Source: Anaerolineae bacterium (GTDB lineage: Bacteria > Chloroflexota > Anaerolineae > Aggregatilineales > Phototrophicaceae). From it: a DNA stretch of 64,000 nucleotides. Location: the NCBI GenBank assembly GCA_023382675.1, contig JAHDWN010000005.1, positions 136,440-200,439 of the forward strand. Direction: 5' to 3'. Shown piece by piece: positions 24,564 through 35,529 of the stretch (positions are counted from its first letter, which is position 1; each line of letters opens with the position of its first letter). Position numbers and translations under genes: made by a program. Below the pieces are notes generated by a model that saw nothing but the letters and a program-made list of their open reading frames with translations, was not told the DNA's origin and searched no databases.

Positions 24564-25916
24564 ATGACCAACGGCCACAAGCTGCGCACGTTCTACACGA
24601 TTTTGCTGACCCAGGCGTTTTCGGAACTGGGCAGCCAGATGACCGGCCTGGCCGTCGCCATCTGGCTCTACACCGAGACCGGCGAGGTCACACCGCTGGC
24701 GACCATCTCGGCCATCAACATGCTGCCGCGCGTGCTGCTGGCGAACTTCAGCGGCTGGGTGGCCGACCGCTTCGACCGCCGCCTGATCATGGCTCTGGCG
24801 GATACCGGCGCAGCCCTGTGTACGCTGATCCTGCTGGGATTGCTGGCGACGGGCGTGTTCCAGATCTGGCATCTGTACGTGCTGGCATTCATCCAGCAGA
24901 CCTGCGGCGCCTTTCAGAACCCGGCCTACATCGCGTCGATCACGATGCTCGTGTCGGACAAGCAGCGCGAACGTGCCAACGCCGTTATGCAATTGACCGG
25001 CCCGATGGCGGGTCTGTTTGCGCCGGCGCTGACCGGCATCCTCTATGCCATCATCCGTGTGACTGGCATCATGGTCTTCGACCTGTTCACCTTCGCCGTC
25101 GCCGTCACGACGCTGCTGTTAGTGCATATCCCCCGCCCGGCCCAGACGGCAGCGGGCAAGGCGCGCAGCGGTTCATTCCTGCGCGAACTGACCGGCGGCT
25201 TCTCGTATCTATGGCAGTATAAGCCGCTGCTCGCCCTGATGCTGGGCGTGGCGCTGGTCAATTTTGTCGCAGTCGGCTTTGGGTCGATGCAAACGCCTTA
25301 CCTGCTCGCGCGCACCGGCAGCGAAATAACGCTCGGCCTGATCTTCAGCGCGGGCAACGTCGGCGCGATTGTCGGCGACATCATCATCGGTGCCTGGGGT
25401 GGCACACGGCCACGCATCCACACGATCATGCCGAGCATCATCGGCTTCGGGCTGTGCCTGGCGCTCTTTGGCCTCGCGCAGACGCCCATTACGCTGGCGG
25501 CGGCACTGTTTGCGTTCATGGCCTGCCCGATGTTCGTCAACGTCAGCATCGTCTCGATGTTCCAGGCGAAAGTCGCGCCGGACATCCAGGGTCGCGTCTT
25601 CGCCGTTCTCACGCAGGTGGCGCTGGTCGTCAGCCCGATTGGCCCGCTGATCGTCGGGCCGCTGGCAGATCGCGTCTTCGAGCCTGCCGTCGGCACGCCC
25701 GCATGGGCACCGTTCGCACCGCTCGTCGGTGGCAGCGCGGGCGCAGGCATGGGCCTTCTGATCGTCATCGGCGGGATCTTGATGGCGGGCGTTTCGCTCT
25801 TCATCTACGTGCTGCCCGCGATCCGGCACATGGAGGCGAGTATCCCGGATTACGTGCCCATCGAAGCCGAGACAGCGCCAGAATTCGCTGTGGCAGTGGA
25901 CGCCGTCGCCAAATAG
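24564..25916 (+). CDS. MFS transporter, EntS/macrolide-efflux-like
   Basis: A 450-residue major facilitator of the MFS_3 group, which includes the enterobactin exporter EntS and Mef-type macrolide pumps. Seen: start LRTFYTILLTQAFSELGSQM, LAVAIWLYTETG, motif A variant SGWVADRFDRRLIM, and AFQNPAYIASITMLV, which is typical of this group. About 12 membrane segments are visible. GGAGA lies 8 bases before the ATG. The 110-base gap after the previous transporter has no clear terminator, so it may be read with it or from its own promoter. The substrate cannot be inferred. Confidence 0.9.
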   Translation: MTNGHKLRTFYTILLTQAFSELGSQMTGLAVAIWLYTETGEVTPLATISAINMLPRVLLANFSGWVADRFDRRLIMALADTGAALCTLILLGLLATGVFQIWHLYVLAFIQQTCGAFQNPAYIASITMLVSDKQRERANAVMQLTGPMAGLFAPALTGILYAIIRVTGIMVFDLFTFAVAVTTLLLVHIPRPAQTAAGKARSGSFLRELTGGFSYLWQYKPLLALMLGVALVNFVAVGFGSMQTPYLLARTGSEITLGLIFSAGNVGAIVGDIIIGAWGGTRPRIHTIMPSIIGFGLCLALFGLAQTPITLAAALFAFMACPMFVNVSIVSMFQAKVAPDIQGRVFAVLTQVALVVSPIGPLIVGPLADRVFEPAVGTPAWAPFAPLVGGSAGAGMGLLIVIGGILMAGVSLFIYVLPAIRHMEASIPDYVPIEAETAPEFAVAVDAVAK

Positions 25917-26000
25917 GCCAGGTCGAATCAGGCAACCGGGCGGCGTGTGGACGATGACGAATTATGAGAACGCGATGAGAAAGCTCCGCAAGTTGTCATC

Positions 26001-26028
26001 TTGATGCCTTCTCGTTCGACGTTATGAT
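26001..26028 (+). promoter_or_regulatory. Putative promoter of the DUF1801-like gene
   Basis: TTGATG (26001-26006) and TATGAT (26023-26028) are spaced by 16 bases, 54 bases before the start codon. Reasonable matches, untested. Confidence 0.4.
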
Positions 26029-26082
26029 GGAACGACAAGATGGGGTCATCCTCCATCCATTTGAACACGGGGAGATTCTCTC

Positions 26083-26547
26083 ATGAGCGCAGACAAGAGC
26101 ACTACCAAGAAGGCCACGCAAAAGGCTGATGGATTCACGGCTGAGGAGCGCGCCGCCATGAAAGAGCGCGCCAAAGAGCTAAAAGCGGAAGCGCGCGCGA
26201 AGAAAAGCAAAGCGGACGGCGAAAGCGACCTGCTCGCCAAGATCGCCGAGATGCCGGAACCGGATCGCGGCATGGCCGAGCGGATTCATGCGCTGATCAA
26301 AGCCAACGCGCCCACGCTTTCGCCGAAAACCTGGTACGGGATGCCCGCCTATGCTGACAAAGACGGCAAGGTCGTCTGTTTCTTCCAGAGCGCGGCCAAG
26401 TTCAACGCGCGCTACGCGACGTTCGGCTTCAACGACACGGCGAACCTCGACGACGGCACCATGTGGGCGACAGCCTTCGCGTTGAAGGCGTTGACCGCCG
26501 ACGCTGAGAAACAGATCCTCGCGCTCGTCAAAAAAGCGGTGAACTGA
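26083..26547 (+). CDS. DUF1801/YdhG-like protein
   Basis: A 154-residue cytoplasmic protein. The first 50 residues are highly charged and helical ([20 protein letters not shown]). The rest is the compact DUF1801/YdhG-type domain: [45 protein letters not shown], ending [20 protein letters not shown]. Related small proteins such as Bacillus YdhG have been called iron chaperones, but this branch with the long charged N-terminus is uncharacterised. It stands alone with a probable promoter of its own. Confidence 0.82.
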   Translation: MSADKSTTKKATQKADGFTAEERAAMKERAKELKAEARAKKSKADGESDLLAKIAEMPEPDRGMAERIHALIKANAPTLSPKTWYGMPAYADKDGKVVCFFQSAAKFNARYATFGFNDTANLDDGTMWATAFALKALTADAEKQILALVKKAVN

Positions 26548-26586
26548 GGAACGCGCTCGCCACTGGCGCAACGGCTGTCCGGTGCC

Positions 26587-27051
26587 CTATCTGCTTTGCG
26601 CCAGATTACCCGACTCGACAAGCACGTCGTAGACAGACTGTGCCCACTGCCGGACGCTCTCGCAGTAGCGATCCACGCCCGCAGCGACGACATCAGCGGC
26701 GGTCATCGGCCAGGTGACAGGCTGTGTATAAGTGCCATGCGCGGCGGTCGTGCCCCTGATCTTGAACGTCCGGCGGCTCGAATCGACGCGCTCGCCATCG
26801 CGCCGCCGGATCGCCTGCGGGGTCATGCCATACGCGACGAAATCCGCCAGTAACTGCGTCGCCGCACGCAGTCCATCGGGCGAATACAGATGCGGATGCT
26901 GCAAGTAATAGCACAGCACCATCAGATGATGGACGACGCCATAATCGGGATACTCGTGCTCCCAGTAGAGCATCTGGTGAAACTGCTCCTGGCACGTGCT
27001 GCCCGCAGGCAAGATTGCCCCACACTCCGGGCAGGTTTGTATGTCATTCAT
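26587..27051 (-). CDS. DUF5946-like protein
   Basis: A 154-residue cytoplasmic protein that looks like DUF5946. It opens with a zinc-knuckle-like CPECGA and a further Cys at GSTCQEQFHQML. It continues with HEYPDYGVVHHLMVLCYYLQ and HPHLYSPDGL, whose His/Cys-rich pattern suggests metal binding. The C-terminal half has WPMTAADVVAAG and a helix. The frame can start at GTG 27102, but ATG 27051 places CPECG at the usual N-terminal position. The function is unknown, and the gene is convergent with the DUF1801-like gene. Confidence 0.7.
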   Translation of the reverse strand: MNDIQTCPECGAILPAGSTCQEQFHQMLYWEHEYPDYGVVHHLMVLCYYLQHPHLYSPDGLRAATQLLADFVAYGMTPQAIRRRDGERVDSSRRTFKIRGTTAAHGTYTQPVTWPMTAADVVAAGVDRYCESVRQWAQSVYDVLVESGNLAQSR

Positions 27052-27346
27052 GCGCGAGGTGTCGTCCTGTTCAGTATGGTCGTCCGCGTTTGAGTCTAGC
27101 ACGGATTGCCTTCATTATCGAGGCTACGAAAGGTCATAACAGGCCCGTAGGGATCCATTCTTGGCGTCCGTCCGGCTCTCCCCCATCACACTCCTGCTCG
27201 CGTGTGTCATATAGGACTGCGCGCGGTATTATGTGGCCCTAGCGCATACCAACCGCCGATGGAGAATCAGCGGTCACATTCGCCACTCCACGGTGGACTT
27301 CAATAGCGAACTTCAGACAGCGATATGAGTACGTGAAAGCGGCAAC

Positions 27347-28303
27347 ATGAAACGGGCATGGATTTACTTCTGGGTGGTGTCGGTCATCTGGGGATCGTCG
27401 TTTTTGTTCATGCGCGTCGGCGTGGAAGAACTGCCCGCCGCGCAAATGGCGTTTACGCGCGTCGGCATCGCCGCCGTCTGCATGAATATCATCCTGCTGC
27501 TAACGCGGCGGCACTACCCGACCAACCGGCGCACGCTGCTGTTGCTGCTGCTGCTCGGCATGGTCAATACCGGGCTGCCCTTCACGCTGCTGGCCTGGGG
27601 TGAGCAGACCGTCGAGAGCGGCATGACCGGCGTGCTGCAAGCGATCACGCCCGTGTTTGCGGTCATCATCGCCCATTTCGCCTTCGCCGACGAACGCATC
27701 ACGCCGATGAAGATCCTGGGCATCGCCATCAGCTTTGGCGGCATCCTCGTGCTCACGAGCCGCGACCTGGCCAGCGGCAGCGGCTTTGGCGCGGATCTCA
27801 GCGGCGAGATCGCGATTCTGGTCGCGTCGCTGTGCTACGGAATCGGCACCAACTTCAGCCGCAAGATGCTCAGGGAGCGCGCGCCGGATACGATTGTCGT
27901 CGCCGCCGTCACCATGACCGGCGCGAGCATCATCACGCTCGTGCTGATGTTCGCCCTGCCGCTGCTCGGAGATCGCGCCCCGGTCGCCTACACCAGCCTG
28001 AGCAGCGACGTGTTTCAGATCGCGCTGGTGCTCGGCTTCGTCAACACCTTTATCGCCTATCTGATGTTCTACAACGTCATCGCCGACCTGGGCGCGGCGC
28101 GCGCCTCGATGGTGACGTACGTCATCCCGGTGATTTCGGTCGCGCTAGGAGCGCTGTTCCTGCAAGAACTGATCGACGTGCGGATGCTGATTGGCTCGGC
28201 GTTGATTCTGGTCGGCCTCGTGCTCGTCAACGGCTGGCTGAGGCCGCTGCTCCAACGGCGCAGGTTCGCGGCGAAACAACCGCGCAGTGCCGTGGGCGAC
28301 TAG
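27347..28303 (+). CDS. EamA/DMT-family transporter
   Basis: A 318-residue drug/metabolite-type transporter with ten predicted helices arranged as two EamA repeats. Seen: start WIYFWVVSVIWGSSFLFMRV, then ITPVFAVIIAHFAFADERIT in repeat one, and SMVTYVIPVISVALGALFLQ with the closing LIGSALILVGLVLVNGWL in repeat two. The family exports amino acids, nucleotides or drugs; the substrate is not evident. The ribosome site is weak (AAAGCGG). No operon partner. Confidence 0.9.
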   Translation: MKRAWIYFWVVSVIWGSSFLFMRVGVEELPAAQMAFTRVGIAAVCMNIILLLTRRHYPTNRRTLLLLLLLGMVNTGLPFTLLAWGEQTVESGMTGVLQAITPVFAVIIAHFAFADERITPMKILGIAISFGGILVLTSRDLASGSGFGADLSGEIAILVASLCYGIGTNFSRKMLRERAPDTIVVAAVTMTGASIITLVLMFALPLLGDRAPVAYTSLSSDVFQIALVLGFVNTFIAYLMFYNVIADLGAARASMVTYVIPVISVALGALFLQELIDVRMLIGSALILVGLVLVNGWLRPLLQRRRFAAKQPRSAVGD

Positions 28304-28477
28304 CCTTATACGCAGCCCATCCGCTGGCGTCATTGCAGGAGGATGGGCTGCTCCTCTCGTTTGGCCTGACACTGGACATGCGCAATAATTGGCGTGGTCG
28401 TCTGCCGCAGCCTGGACACAGCACATCGCGTCACACCACCGGCGGCTGTCTCAAACTGTAAAATGTCGAGGTGTCTG

Positions 28478-29050
28478 ATGGTTGATCAGAGTGATGAGTA
28501 CAACTCTCTACGCAGTGAGATTATTCAACATCAGAACCGGCGCGATCAATTGATGAACCTGGGCCTGACTGCGTCGATTGCGCTGCTCGGTATTGGCTCC
28601 CAACTTCAGAATCCGTTCATCCCTTTGCTGACCCTGCTGCTGGTGTTTCTGGTGCGGGTGCAGCTCACGCAGATTCAATTTGGCATCGAACGCATCGCCA
28701 CCTACATTCGGGTCGCCATTGAAAGCGACAATCCAGCGCTGCGTTGGGAAACCATCAGCTATGAGATGCGGTCACTGGAGCGATCAGGTCGGATTGGCCT
28801 GAAGGTGTCGTCCGCGGTCGCAATCAACGGGATTTTGACCCTCGTGGGCCTGTCGTCCGTCATCCTCGCCTTCGTATTCTCGAATTGGGACCCGTTGGGC
28901 GTTGGCATTGCGCTGGTTGCCGGTCTCACATGGCTGATCGTGTGGATAGTCTACGGCGCAACGCATAAGAGGCAGACTCTGGAAAACATCAACGTGGTCG
29001 AGGACGTGTTCAAGAAGATCCGCGCGGAGTCAGGGCAAGCCAGCGAATAG
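28478..29050 (+). CDS. Membrane protein of unknown function
   Basis: A 190-residue protein I do not recognise. After a charged N-terminus there are four hydrophobic segments in two pairs: NLGLTASIALLGIGSQL and FIPLLTLLLVFLVRVQLTQI, then VSSAVAINGILTLVGLSSVI and PLGVGIALVAGLTWLIVWIV. A cytoplasmic loop between the pairs contains ERIATYIRVAIESDNPALRW. ATG 28478 has CGAGGTG four bases upstream; longer starts (28394, 28463) are less likely. It sits alone between the transporter and ribokinase genes. Confidence 0.7.
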   Translation: MVDQSDEYNSLRSEIIQHQNRRDQLMNLGLTASIALLGIGSQLQNPFIPLLTLLLVFLVRVQLTQIQFGIERIATYIRVAIESDNPALRWETISYEMRSLERSGRIGLKVSSAVAINGILTLVGLSSVILAFVFSNWDPLGVGIALVAGLTWLIVWIVYGATHKRQTLENINVVEDVFKKIRAESGQASE

Positions 29051-29179
29051 CGGCGCGGCGCTGCCCCTGCATCTCCCCATTCATCGCCTCTCGTAAGCGC
29101 ATCCCAGATTGCGCCCCAAGGCCCGCGCGCGTTATAAATGCGTGTAATAGTCTTTCATGCCAGCAAGAGAGGATTGAAG

Positions 29180-30115
29180 ATGACAACGCAGCAGGATGCG
29201 CCCCGGATTTGCATGGTCGGCAGCTGCAATATCGACCTGATCGCGCGCACGCCGCGCCTGCCCGGCCCCGGCGAAACCATCATCGGCACCAAGTTCCAGA
29301 TGGGCTTCGGCGGCAAGGGCGCGAATCAGGCGGTGATGGCTGCCCGGCTGGGCGCGAAAGTATCGGTGGTCGCCAAGGTCGGGCGCGATATCTTCGGCGA
29401 GAACACGCTCAAGAATTTCCAGGAGCAGGGCATCGACACGACTTATTTCTTGTTTGACGAAGAGCGTTTCTCCGGCGTCGCGCCGATCTGGGTCGATGAA
29501 GGCAGCGGCCAGAACACGATCATCATCGTGCCGGGCGCGAACGATGGCCTGTCGCCCGCCGACGTGCGCAGCGCTGCCCCGGCCATCCAGCAGGCGCAGC
29601 TTGTCATCTGCCAGCTTGAGGTGCCGGTCGAGACGACGCTCGAAGCCTTCCGCGTGGCCAAAGAGGCGAACGTGATGACGATCCTCAATCCCGCGCCCGC
29701 CGCGCCGCTGCCGGACGAACTCCTAGCACTGACGGATCTGTGTGCGCCCAATGAGATCGAGGCCGAGATGCTGACCGGCGTCAAGACCGACTCGGTCGAA
29801 GGCGCAGAGAAAGCTGCCCGTGCCTTGCAGGCGCGTGGCCCGCGCACGGTCATCCTCACGCTCGGCGAGCGCGGCGCGCTCTACGTCGAAGGTGACGCAC
29901 CGGCACAGTTCTGTGCCGCTGAGAAAGTCCAGGCCGTCGATTCGACTGGCGCGGGCGATGCTTTCGTCGGCAGCCTGGCCTACGCATTGGCGGCAGGCCG
30001 CCCGCTCGGCGACTCCGTGCGCGTCGGCTGCGCGGTCGCGACCCGCTCCGTGCTCAAGACGGGCACCCAGACCTCGTTCCCGTATCGCCAGGAGGTCGGG
30101 GATATACTGGGATAG
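29180..30115 (+). CDS. rbsK: Ribokinase (PfkB family)
   Basis: A 311-residue sugar kinase that phosphorylates ribose to ribose-5-phosphate. Seen: the substrate loop GETIIGTKFQMGFGGKGANQ, then AVMAARLGAKVSVVAKVG typical of ribokinases, NPAPAAPLPDELL, the nucleotide-site region VILTLGERGALYV and the catalytic motif DSTGAGDAFVGSLAYAL with the anion hole GAGD. The set fits RbsK better than other PfkB sugar kinases. ATG 29180 follows GAGAGGA; the longer frame from 29138 has no ribosome site. No rbs transporter genes are adjacent. Confidence 0.88.
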   Translation: MTTQQDAPRICMVGSCNIDLIARTPRLPGPGETIIGTKFQMGFGGKGANQAVMAARLGAKVSVVAKVGRDIFGENTLKNFQEQGIDTTYFLFDEERFSGVAPIWVDEGSGQNTIIIVPGANDGLSPADVRSAAPAIQQAQLVICQLEVPVETTLEAFRVAKEANVMTILNPAPAAPLPDELLALTDLCAPNEIEAEMLTGVKTDSVEGAEKAARALQARGPRTVILTLGERGALYVEGDAPAQFCAAEKVQAVDSTGAGDAFVGSLAYALAAGRPLGDSVRVGCAVATRSVLKTGTQTSFPYRQEVGDILG

Positions 30116-30139
30116 GCGCAGTCCGCGCCCGAACATAGG

Positions 30140-30160
30140 AGGGCGAGCCAGCCTCGCCCT
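30140..30160. repeat. REP-like hairpin between ribokinase and DUF6062 genes
   Basis: AGGGCGAG, five bases, CTCGCCCT. There is no T tract, so it is a REP-like palindrome rather than a classical terminator. It shares the GGGCGAGGC-type core with the hairpin at 45400-45414. Confidence 0.6.
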
Positions 30161-30186
30161 GACGATGATTAACGAAAGGCCCCGCC

Positions 30187-30912
30187 GTGAAGCCCTTCAG
30201 CTACTATGATCTCCTCGACGCCTTCACGCTGTCCGGCTGTCCGGTGTGCCGCCTGTTGAGCCTGGATGCCCAGCGCTTTCTCGACAGCCTGCTCTACGAG
30301 AACACGATGGACATCGGCATTCAGCAGGGGATGCGTGCCAGCCGTGGCCTGTGCAATACGCACGCCTGGCAGTTGCTGGAGTACAAGGGCAACGCGGCGG
30401 GCATCGCCGTGCTGTCAGAGGCCGTGCTCGACGAGCTGATCTCCCTGCTGCGCAGCGACGGCAGTCCAGCGGCGAGCGCGCGCAGCCTGCGCGGCCTGAT
30501 CTCGAAGCGCGACGGCACACAAACCGCGGCGGCGCTGGATGCGCGCCAGGGCTGCCTGTGCTGCGGCCTGCTCGACCGCACGGAAGCCAACTACCTGCAA
30601 ACGATTGCCGACCACTTCGCCGAGGGGCCGATGCAGGAGGCTTTCCGCGTCTCGGAAGGGCTGTGCCTGCCGCACTTCCGCCAGTTCGTGCCGCTGCTGC
30701 GCGATCCCGCCCTGCTGCGCACCGCCATCGAGGCGCAGGCGAACATCTGGCAGCACCTCAAAGACGAGTTGGAGCAGTACCTGCGCCAGAGCGGCGCACG
30801 CGCCACCGACGAGCCGATGGGCGCGGAGGGCGATAGCTGGCAGCGAGCCATCCTCGCCATCGCCGGCGACAGGCGGCTGTTCGGTATGGATGGCTCGCGC
30901 AAGAAGCGCTGA
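30187..30912 (+). CDS. DUF6062-like Cys-rich protein
   Basis: A 241-residue cytoplasmic protein that looks like DUF6062. Two similar halves each contain a CxxC and a CxxH: CPVC near 18 with GLCNTH near 55, and CLCCGLL near 120 with GLCLPHF near 156. This pattern suggests two zinc or redox sites. The remainder is helical (LLYENTMDIGIQQGMRASRG; IEAQANIWQHLKDELEQYLR). The start is GTG 30187 with GAAAGG seven bases upstream. The function is unknown. It converges on the adenosine-deaminase-like gene, with 7 bases between the stops. Confidence 0.75.
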   Translation: MKPFSYYDLLDAFTLSGCPVCRLLSLDAQRFLDSLLYENTMDIGIQQGMRASRGLCNTHAWQLLEYKGNAAGIAVLSEAVLDELISLLRSDGSPAASARSLRGLISKRDGTQTAAALDARQGCLCCGLLDRTEANYLQTIADHFAEGPMQEAFRVSEGLCLPHFRQFVPLLRDPALLRTAIEAQANIWQHLKDELEQYLRQSGARATDEPMGAEGDSWQRAILAIAGDRRLFGMDGSRKKR

Positions 30913-30919
30913 GGTCAGG

Positions 30920-31963
30920 CTACGCTTCGTCTTCGATGTAGAGCGCGCGCAGCTTGGCGTAATCTTCGGTGAATGAAGCGACCATGGCCGCTTTGGCTTC
31001 GTCATCGAGCGCGCTGGCACGGACGGCGTTGAGCGCCACCTCTTCCAGCTCGTCCAGCGTCAGCAGTTCGAGTTCGACCACCTGCTGGTATTCCTGCACG
31101 AGCGACGTGCCGTAGAGCGCGGGCATATCGCTGCCGAGCACAAGCTGCACGCCGGAATCGTAGAGCGCGCGCAGCGGGTAAGCTGTCGCTTCTTCGACCC
31201 AGCCCTGCTTGACCGCGCGGGTCACGTTGACGCACAGCGCGGCATTGTGTTCGCGCAGCTTCGCCAGCGTCTCCGCCGACTCCGCCACGCCGAAACCATC
31301 GACGACGCGCGAGGCGGCCAGCGCATCCAGCGCCGCCGTGACGCCTTCCGCACCCTGCTCATCGCCCGCACGCACCATGCGCACCACGTCGCGCTTCTCC
31401 GCCAGCTTGAACGAGCGCTCGAACTGGCCGACCGGCATGACGCTCTCGTGACCGCCCAGGCCGACACCGACAATGCCGTTCTTGACCGCCGTCGGCCCGG
31501 TCGCCCAGCGCACGATGTCCTCGGCGCGGCGCGGTTCCTCGCGCGGCATGGTGATGATCCAGGCTGCCTTGATGCCCCAGGCGCGTTCGGCGCGGTCACG
31601 CCCGTCGTTGATCAGCTCCATGAAGTCTTCTGGCTGGAGACTGAGCACGCTGTAGAGCGTTGGGTCGATGCTGATCTCGGCATAGCGCACGTTCTGGCGA
31701 AAGAGCGTCGTCAGCAGTTCGTAGATGAGAAACCTGACATCGTCCGACTGCTGCAGCCAACTGCTCTCCATCTTCGCGATTTCATCGACGCGGCTGTAAT
31801 CCGGCTCGCGCACCAGCGCCAGCCAGTCGTGATAATGCTTGATCTGGTCGATGATTTCGTTCTGCTCGGCAATCGTCGTCACGGTGCTCGCTTTCATCGC
31901 GCCGTGGAACTGCACCGAAAGCTCGACCTTCGGCATCGCCTTGATGTAATCTGCTACTGTCAT
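30920..31963 (-). CDS. Adenosine deaminase-like protein lacking the metal ligands
   Basis: A 347-residue protein with the adenosine deaminase fold and layout but without its catalytic residues. The first motif, normally PKVELHVHLEGA, reads PKVELSVQFHGA, so both zinc His are Ser16 and Gln18. The motif HAGE is R198-A-G-D201. The RIGHG His is Val226. SDDP is S278-D-M-P, keeping only Asp279. General landmarks remain (LTTLFRQNVRYAEISIDP; GIVGVGLGGHES; GVQLVLGSDMPALYGTSL; LDELEEVALNAVRAS). It cannot deaminate adenosine by the known mechanism; a regulatory, binding or different catalytic role is possible. ATG 31963 is used. It is followed upstream by a repeat and pyrG. Confidence 0.85.
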   Translation of the reverse strand: MTVADYIKAMPKVELSVQFHGAMKASTVTTIAEQNEIIDQIKHYHDWLALVREPDYSRVDEIAKMESSWLQQSDDVRFLIYELLTTLFRQNVRYAEISIDPTLYSVLSLQPEDFMELINDGRDRAERAWGIKAAWIITMPREEPRRAEDIVRWATGPTAVKNGIVGVGLGGHESVMPVGQFERSFKLAEKRDVVRMVRAGDEQGAEGVTAALDALAASRVVDGFGVAESAETLAKLREHNAALCVNVTRAVKQGWVEEATAYPLRALYDSGVQLVLGSDMPALYGTSLVQEYQQVVELELLTLDELEEVALNAVRASALDDEAKAAMVASFTEDYAKLRALYIEDEA

Positions 31964-32018
31964 TCTCTCTATCCTTTTCAGGCAAGATTGAAGCACTCTC
32001 TTTGTATGTCTCCTCTCC

Positions 32019-32160
32019 CCTCAATCCCCTCCCCATCGCAATGGGGAGGGGAAGAACCGCAGGTTCAGGAGTGGGATGGAGATTCACTGGGAACCTCACC
32101 CCCGCCCCACTGCGCTTCGACTCCCATCTCCGTGTGCGGAGAGAGGGTTGGGGGTGAGGT
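32019..32160. repeat. Intergenic repeat, partner of an inverted copy at 36.5 kb
   Basis: CCCTCCCCAT-CGCA-ATGGGGAGGG forms a ten-base stem near 32033-32056. The 60 bases around it are almost the reverse complement of 36481-36540, including GGGGAAGAACCGCAGGTTC. A further long-range pair, CCTCACCCC near 32096 and GGGGTGAGG near 32152, lies downstream. No gene is seen in 31964-32238. Confidence 0.8.
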
Positions 32161-32238
32161 GAGCACGACCGTTTCATAGATGCTTGAGCCATCGTCTTTG
32201 ATCTCACAATCGGCGTTTACCAACCTGTATCGAAGACC

Positions 32239-33972
<1,734 letters not shown>

Positions 33973-34095
33973 TCAACAAAAACACAGCGGGGATAGAATC
34001 CCCGCTCATGTTTAACTGCCGACCATGTAAATCTATTGTACACGAAAATACACGGCTTATGCAGCGTCTAGTGCAATCTGTTTGCGACGCGACTT

Positions 34096-34500
34096 TCACT
34101 CGTCCAGCACGGCGACGGCTTCAATTTCCAGCAGAAATTCCGGGTGCACCAACTGCCGGACTTCAACGGCGGTGCTGGCCGGGAGATGCGCCGGGTCGAT
34201 ATAGCGATCCCGCACGTCGCGCACGGCCTGTATTTGCGCAACATCGACCAGGAAGTACGTTAGTTTGACGACATCAGTAAAACTGGCATTGACGGCGGCC
34301 AGTGCCGCCTGGAGATTCTGAAAGACCTGCTCCGCCTGCGCCCGCATGTCACCGACGCCGACGAGATTCCCCTGGGGATCGACCGCTACCTGCCCAGAGA
34401 TATAGATGGTGCGCTTCCCCGTCGTTTCGACGACGTGGGTGTAGCCGGTGGGACGAGCCATAGTATCGGGATTGATGAAACGACGGCGGGCGCTGCTCAT
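34096..34500 (-). CDS. RidA-family (YjgF/UK114) deaminase
   Basis: A 134-residue member of the Rid superfamily, trimeric proteins that hydrolyse reactive enamine/imine intermediates. Seen: INPDTMARPTGYTHVVE, IYISGQVAVDPQGNLVG, QAEQVFQNLQAALAAVNASF, DVVKLTYFLVD, and HPEFLLEIEAVAV at the end. Archetypal RidA has a catalytic Arg in the sequence just before VEIEA. Here the nearest residues are VRQLVHPEFLLEIE, so activity as an archetypal RidA is uncertain and it may belong to another Rid subgroup. It is 78 bases upstream of, and on the same strand as, nothing obviously related. Confidence 0.88.
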   Translation of the reverse strand: MSSARRRFINPDTMARPTGYTHVVETTGKRTIYISGQVAVDPQGNLVGVGDMRAQAEQVFQNLQAALAAVNASFTDVVKLTYFLVDVAQIQAVRDVRDRYIDPAHLPASTAVEVRQLVHPEFLLEIEAVAVLDE

Positions 34501-34578
34501 GACAGCCCTTCCAGATGATCGCAGTTCAGCAATTTCGCCCGGCGAAATTCGCGCTCGCAGATTTGCGCCCGGCGCTGT

Positions 34579-34950
34579 CTAGAGCGTCCTCGCCAGGTCG
34601 TCCACCGCGCGGCGCATGTCGAGGAGAATCAGGCCGAGCTTCGCGCCTTCGCGCACGAGCGTCGTCAGCACGGCCTCAGCGCCGACGGCCATCAGGATCA
34701 CATAGCCTTCAGCGCCCTTGATGTAGACCTGATCCAATCCACCGCGCCCCAACTCGTTCGAGATCCGCTCGCCCAGGGACAGCATCGCCGCGCTCATCGC
34801 CGAGACACGGTCTTCTTCAACGCCGACTGGCAGCGACGACGCCATGATCAAACCGTCCACGCTCACGACTGCCGACGCTTCGATTTCCGGGGTGGTCGCC
34901 TGAAGATCGCGGAGGCGTTCCACCATCATCTCGGCGCGAGACTTCGCCAT
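34579..34950 (-). CDS. Roadblock/LC7-domain protein
   Basis: A 123-residue protein that is a single roadblock/LC7 domain (PF03259): MVERLRDLQATTPEIEASAV, VSVDGLIMASSLP, MSAAMLSLGERISNELGRG, YVILMAVGAEAVLTTLV, GLILLDMRRAVDDLARTL. Such small proteins dimerise and act with Ras-like GTPases, as MglB does with MglA, but no GTPase gene is adjacent. AAGGAG precedes two in-frame ATGs. The one at 34950 has 9 bases of spacing and is chosen; 34956 is 3 bases away. Confidence 0.85.
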   Translation of the reverse strand: MAKSRAEMMVERLRDLQATTPEIEASAVVSVDGLIMASSLPVGVEEDRVSAMSAAMLSLGERISNELGRGGLDQVYIKGAEGYVILMAVGAEAVLTTLVREGAKLGLILLDMRRAVDDLARTL

Positions 34951-34956
34951 GTGCAT

Positions 34957-35529
34957 AAGCTCCTTCTGTCAAACGTCACGGCCAGATGCGCGGTCGGACG
35001 CAAGATAAATGCATATGAAGAGAAGAAAGGCAACGTAAAAGGTGGATAAGCAAAGCTCCCACTCTGTCCGTATTATACTGTGCAAGTGTTGTCAGACAAC
35101 ATTGAGCCTCAAAGGGGTGGATTCGGAAATAGGCTAGATGTGCTGCGGCATCCGTCAGGGATTAAAGCCCCCTGACGCGGGCTATCACCCATCGCGAGGG
35201 CGTCTCCCCACACACGCAAGAGGACTGATTCGCTATCCTGTCCCCGCCGCCCGCCGATTCTTGACAGCCGAACCGTGACTCTCTACAATCGCGCGCGTTC
35301 CTATACAAACGGAAATGATCTCATGCCTCGCACGCCGCACAGCCACTCCATCGTCTCGCCACCCATAGCTGCCTGATCCTGGGCAGACGGCGCTCCTCAC
35401 GCAATCCCAGCAGGCACGCTGTTGGGGTGTGTTTTGCGTTGCATCCTGCCCGCTGCTGGTTTATCGTGCGGAAGCCCGGCGCTTCCCCAGCCAACACCAA
35501 CATAATCACGATCAAGGGCAGTTGCTACG
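34957..35529. other. Intergenic region without a supported gene
   Basis: About 570 bases between the roadblock gene and the divergent EamA gene. Only short frames without family resemblance are present. AAAGCCCCCTGACGCGGGCT near 35164 can form a small hairpin. I see no tRNA, terminator or strong promoter, though the promoters of both flanking genes must lie here. Confidence 0.5.

Noticed and set aside
30140..30160. Terminator after the ribokinase gene
   Set aside because: The hairpin has no T tract and matches the REP-like core found elsewhere, so I list it as a repeat.
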